DNA from: an uncultured Treponema sp.
GTDB taxonomy: Bacteria > Spirochaetota > Spirochaetia > Treponematales > Treponemataceae
Direction of reading: 5' to 3'
Length of the DNA stretch: 16,160 bases
NCBI GenBank assembly: GCA_937890485.1
Contig: CALBXN010000116.1
Coordinates: 1 to 16,160 of the forward strand
The translations under genes were made by a program, and so were the position numbers. This document shows positions 13,003 through 16,160 of the stretch, in pieces. Position 1 is the first letter of the stretch, and every line of letters begins with the position of its first letter. Below the pieces are notes generated by a model. That model ran no database searches. It was not told the origin of the DNA and saw only the letters and a program-made list of their open reading frames with translations.

Positions 13003-15809
13003 TGCTTTTTGAAGAAATTGAAAATTCAAAAGAATATATTGATATTCCGAAAGTTCCTGAATATATAACAGACAATTTAAAATATTCTCTTTACGAATGG
13101 CAAAAACTTGCCTTGGAAAATTTTTTAATAAATGAAACAAAACGAGATAGAAAAATCAAAAAAGGAGAAAAACTTTCTCCAAACCACTTAATGTTTAATA
13201 TGGCAACAGGAAGCGGAAAAACTTTAGTAATGGCTGCAATGATTTTGTATTATTACAAAACTTATCACATTACAAATTTCATTTTCTTTGTTAATCAAAA
13301 TGCAATTCTTGGAAAAACACAAGATAACTTTATTCATAAAAGTCATACAAAATATTTGTTCAAAGAAAATATTATTATTGATGAAAAGCGAGTAAATATT
13401 CGTGAAGTTGAACAATTTTCAAATTCTACAAATGATATTCAAATAAAATTTACTACAATTCAAAAACTTCATAATGATATTTATAAAGAATGCGAAAACT
13501 CACTTTTATTGTCTGATTTACAAAAAAGAAACCTTGTTTTAATTGGAGATGAAGCTCATCATTTAAATGCAACAACAAGTAAAAATAAAGATATGTTTCA
13601 AAATGATATTGCTGCAATTGGAGAAGTAAAAGATTCTGCTAACGGTGAAGTAATTGAGCGTTCTTGGGAAACAACAGTTTTATATCATATTTTAAATAAA
13701 GGTAAAAAATCTTTTGATTCACAAAATAAAAATGTTTTGTTGGAATTTACAGCCACAGTTCCAGAGACAGAAGAAGTTCAAAAAAAATATGAAGATAAAA
13801 TTATAATTAAGTTTGGATTAAAAGAATTTGTAAATGCTGGATGCACAAAACATATTCGTCTTGTTCGTTCAAATTTGAATAAAAAGCAGAGAATTCTACA
13901 AGCTTTGGTTTTAAATTGGTACAGATTTCAAATTGCATTAAAACATGATATTCCAAATTTTAAACCAGTTATTTTGTTTAGAAGTAAAACCATAGAAGAA
14001 TCAAAAAATGATTATTTAGAATTTGTTGAATTGTGTAAGAATATAAAGGCAAATGATTTAGATTTTATAAAAACATATTCAAAATATTTATCACAGGAAG
14101 ATGATGTTCCAAAAGTCTATTCTGGAAACAAAGAAATCTTTGAAAATCTTGCAAATTTTATTAATCAAAACAAAATTACAAATTCCCAAATTGCAGAATA
14201 CATCGGCGAAAATTTTCAAGAAAGAAATTGTATCATCACAAACTCAAGTACAAATAAAACAAAGAAAGAAAAAACTGATTCTGAAATTGATAAATTGTTA
14301 AATAGTTTAGAAGATGTTCATAATCATATTCGTGCAGTTTTTACAGTTCAGCGACTTACAGAAGGTTGGGATGTTTTAAACTTGTTTGATATTGTTCGTC
14401 TTTACGAAGGGCGAGATATGAACTATAAAACAAACAAAGTTGGAACAAGTACAACTAGCGAAGTTCAGTTAATTGGTCGTGGTGTTAGATATTTTCCTTT
14501 TACTGTTGAAGGCAAAAATAAAAATCGTAGAAAATTTGATAATGATTTAACAAATGAACTAAGAGTTTTGGAAGAGTTTTATTTTCATAGCGATAATGAT
14601 TCAAAATATATTAGTGATTTATCACTTGCTCTTAAACGAAGTAATTTGCTTGAAGATACTCGAGAAGAAAAGAAATTTGCTGTAAAAAAAGAGTTTATTC
14701 CAGAGTTCAAAAAAATGTATTTGCTTTGTAATAAACGAATAGAAAATGAAAATCGTAAATTAAAAACATTGCCTGATGATTTTGTGAAATTATATTTTTC
14801 ATATAATTTTGAAAATAAAACATCGCAAATTATAAAAGTAAACTTAGATGGTGATGATGAAGATTCAAATACTAACGAAAATGTAAAACCAAATACTCAA
14901 AATATTCATATTTTGGATTTACCTAGAAATATAATTTACAAAGCCTTGCACACTTTAAATACAGATGAAAATTCATATTACAATTTTGAAAGATTACGAA
15001 AGCGATTTAATATTTCTGGAATGCAAGAATTTCTTGAATTTATAAATCCAATTCCCATTGAATTGATATTTAAGGATGGAATGTCAATTGAAAATGAAGA
15101 ACCTTCTGAACTTTTAGAAATGGTTAAACAATTTTTTATTTTTTCTCAAAAAGAATTAGAAAAATTTGATAATCCATATACTGGAACTAATTTTGAACTT
15201 GTACCATTTGAACAATGTTTTCCTCTTGAAACAACTCGCATGATTGATACAAAAAGTAGCGATTATTCTACGAACCGCCATTTTGAAATTAAATGCAAAA
15301 ATTTTAAATGGTATGCGTTAGATTCATTTTGGGGAACAATCGAAGAACGGGAACTTGTAGATTTTGTTTATCATCATTATTCAAATCTTGAAAAGAAATA
15401 CCAAAATATCTGTCTTTTAAGAAATGAAGAAGTTTATAAAATATTTGATTTTGAAACAGGACAAGGTTTTCAGCCAGACTTCCTTTTACTTCTAAAAAGT
15501 AGAAGTGGAGAAGACGCTTATTTTCAAGTTTTTATTGAGCCTAAAGGTGAACATTTAAAAGGTGATGATAATGATGGCTGGAAAGAAAAGTTTTTATTAG
15601 AAATCTCAAAACGATATGGAACTGAAAAACCCTTTAGAAATGAATCTGAAAAATTTGTTTTATATGGATTACCATTTTTTAATAAAAATGATTCTGAAAT
15701 GTATAATAAGTTTAAAAGAAGTTTTGACGATTTTATTAAAATCGATGTGAAAGATACTTCCTATGAATATGATGAAACAGAATTGTATGTAGCAGAAAAT
15801 ATGAAATAA
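13002..15809 (+). CDS. res: Type III restriction enzyme subunit (Res)
   Basis: A 935-residue SF2 helicase-nuclease that translocates or slides on DNA using ATP and cleaves unmodified foreign DNA when bound to Mod. Walker A is MATGSGKT (67-74), the DEAH box GDEAHH (182-187), motif III FTATVP (249-254) and motif VI QLIGRGVRYFPF (489-500), preceded by TEGWDVLNLFDIVRLYE (453-469). The C-terminal PD-(D/E)XK nuclease is visible as QPD826 and E846-P-K848. All expected catalytic residues are present and the length is normal, so the gene appears intact and active. It overlaps mod by one base. No clear plus-strand terminator follows; it meets gpmI convergently across the palindrome at 15865-15915. Confidence 0.94.
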   Translation: MLFEEIENSKEYIDIPKVPEYITDNLKYSLYEWQKLALENFLINETKRDRKIKKGEKLSPNHLMFNMATGSGKTLVMAAMILYYYKTYHITNFIFFVNQNAILGKTQDNFIHKSHTKYLFKENIIIDEKRVNIREVEQFSNSTNDIQIKFTTIQKLHNDIYKECENSLLLSDLQKRNLVLIGDEAHHLNATTSKNKDMFQNDIAAIGEVKDSANGEVIERSWETTVLYHILNKGKKSFDSQNKNVLLEFTATVPETEEVQKKYEDKIIIKFGLKEFVNAGCTKHIRLVRSNLNKKQRILQALVLNWYRFQIALKHDIPNFKPVILFRSKTIEESKNDYLEFVELCKNIKANDLDFIKTYSKYLSQEDDVPKVYSGNKEIFENLANFINQNKITNSQIAEYIGENFQERNCIITNSSTNKTKKEKTDSEIDKLLNSLEDVHNHIRAVFTVQRLTEGWDVLNLFDIVRLYEGRDMNYKTNKVGTSTTSEVQLIGRGVRYFPFTVEGKNKNRRKFDNDLTNELRVLEEFYFHSDNDSKYISDLSLALKRSNLLEDTREEKKFAVKKEFIPEFKKMYLLCNKRIENENRKLKTLPDDFVKLYFSYNFENKTSQIIKVNLDGDDEDSNTNENVKPNTQNIHILDLPRNIIYKALHTLNTDENSYYNFERLRKRFNISGMQEFLEFINPIPIELIFKDGMSIENEEPSELLEMVKQFFIFSQKELEKFDNPYTGTNFELVPFEQCFPLETTRMIDTKSSDYSTNRHFEIKCKNFKWYALDSFWGTIEERELVDFVYHHYSNLEKKYQNICLLRNEEVYKIFDFETGQGFQPDFLLLLKSRSGEDAYFQVFIEPKGEHLKGDDNDGWKEKFLLEISKRYGTEKPFRNESEKFVLYGLPFFNKNDSEMYNKFKRSFDDFIKIDVKDTSYEYDETELYVAENMK

Positions 15810-15821
15810 GAATTTTCGACC

Positions 15822-15867
15822 CACAAAAAAAAACGCCCTCCCCATTTTTGGAGAAGGCGCTTGGTTC
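15822..15867 (-). terminator. Repeated terminator-like element, copy 2 (downstream of gpmI)
   Basis: The same GC-rich hairpin as at 10262-10306 (CGCCCTCCCC, TGGAGAAGGCG) with nine T residues on the minus strand, placed to end the gpmI transcript. It is in direct orientation relative to copy 1. Homology extends past the stem to GGTTC at 15863-15867, the first bases of the adjoining palindrome, where copy 1 diverges. Confidence 0.8.
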
Positions 15868-15915
15868 GACTACGCTCACCAACCGCATCAATCTCGGTAG
15901 CTGAGCGTAGTCGAA
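15865..15915. repeat. GC-rich palindromic repeat unit
   Basis: A perfect 14-bp inverted repeat, TTCGACTACGCTCA (15865-15878) and TGAGCGTAGTCGAA (15902-15915), with a 23-nt spacer that itself contains ACCG/CGGT. Its composition stands out from the AT-rich surroundings. Palindromes with a CGACTxCGCTCA core are dispersed in many genomes as REP-like units; membership here is inferred. It ends 1 nt from the gpmI stop. Confidence 0.75.
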
Positions 15916-15916
15916 G

Positions 15917-16160
15917 CTACTTCAAATTAATAATACTCTTATCATAATCGCTTGGTGGAACAAATCCCATCAAGTTCATCAATGTTGATGGCCAGCTACT
16001 AATTCCAAGCCCTTCATTCAATTTTTCTGTATCATATTCACCTTTGTATTCTGGATCGTAGATGATTCCTGGAACTGGGTTTAAGCTGTGGGATGTTTTT
16101 GCTTTTGGTTCTCCGTCGCCACCTTTTTTAACGCTGCCGTCTTTACCGTGTTCGTACATG
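15917..16160 (-). CDS. gpmI: 2,3-bisphosphoglycerate-independent phosphoglycerate mutase, C-terminal part (cut by window edge)
   Basis: Only the last ~81 residues lie in the window; the reading frame continues past base 16160, and the first visible Met is presumably internal. The tail reads TSHSLNPVPGIIYDPEY, then LGISSWPSTLMNLMGFVPPSDYDKSI. This matches the C-terminus of cofactor-independent phosphoglycerate mutases of the alkaline-phosphatase superfamily: the TSH-x-NPVP metal/substrate region and the final helix with GLxxxxxTxxNLxGxxxPxDYDxS. The enzyme interconverts 3- and 2-phosphoglycerate in glycolysis in the cytoplasm. It is convergent with res. The stop TAG (15919 to 15917) is followed by the palindrome and the copy-2 terminator. 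Confidence 0.85.
   Translation of the reverse strand, partial: MYEHGKDGSVKKGGDGEPKAKTSHSLNPVPGIIYDPEYKGEYDTEKLNEGLGISSWPSTLMNLMGFVPPSDYDKSIINLK

Noticed and set aside
12943..13415. Minus-strand open frames at the mod-res junction
   Set aside because: They are shadows opposite intact, overlapping mod and res coding sequence.
15822..15915. Terminator repeat plus palindrome as a CRISPR or insertion-sequence end
   Set aside because: There are only two terminator copies, 5.5 kb apart and in direct orientation, no spacer array, no transposase gene and no target-site duplication that I can see.

Overview
The window is an AT-rich (roughly 70% A+T by eye) bacterial chromosome segment. Gene content fits an anaerobic, saccharolytic spirochaete, most likely a Treponema: a HydG-type hydrogenase maturase, a short rubredoxin, a GH13 maltodextrin enzyme, a methyl-accepting chemotaxis protein, an OmpA-like periplasmic/outer-membrane protein, a chagasin-type lipoprotein and a type III restriction-modification system. 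The genus is inferred from protein flavour only; there is no rRNA or other taxonomic marker.

Layout. (1) 1-980: 5' part of hydG (minus, running off the left edge), divergent from a 44-residue rubredoxin (plus) with a clear terminator. (2) 979-4837: a GH13 cyclomaltodextrinase/neopullulanase-like enzyme (minus), divergent from a chemotaxis receptor (plus); their promoters sit back to back. (3) 4838-8316: a secreted NylB/beta-lactamase-fold serine hydrolase (minus), divergent from a compact three-gene operon of ABC ATPase, ABC-2 permease and YtrA-type GntR regulator. A perfect 11-bp inverted repeat lies over the operon's -10 element, the expected autoregulatory operator. (4) 8322-10217: an OmpA-domain protein (minus), a decayed scrap of a hypoxanthine phosphoribosyltransferase gene, and a chagasin/I42 cysteine-protease-inhibitor lipoprotein (minus). 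(5) 10262-15867: a restriction island. It holds a frameshifted C-terminal remnant of a PIN/VapC toxin, a small Xre-type regulator (minus), and divergent overlapping mod and res genes of a type III R-M system. A ~45-bp terminator-like repeat occurs in direct orientation at both ends. (6) 15917-16160: the C-terminal end of phosphoglycerate mutase gpmI (minus), followed by a GC-rich palindrome.

How the parts work together: Mod and Res form one defence complex, probably controlled by the divergent Xre protein. The ABC-GntR cassette looks self-regulated. Two gene ghosts (hpt and vapC) and the repeat-bounded R-M block mark 9.6-15.9 kb as a plastic, accessory stretch between core genes.

The main cross-cutting observation is that several minus-strand genes (hydG, the GH13 enzyme, ompA-like, chagasin, and perhaps xre) have a -10-like hexamer ending only 6-7 nt before the start codon and no Shine-Dalgarno sequence. 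This predicts leaderless mRNAs. The rubredoxin, MCP, serine hydrolase, ABC ATPase and mod genes instead have normal leaders with SD sequences. I found no rRNA, tRNA, CRISPR array or transposase gene.
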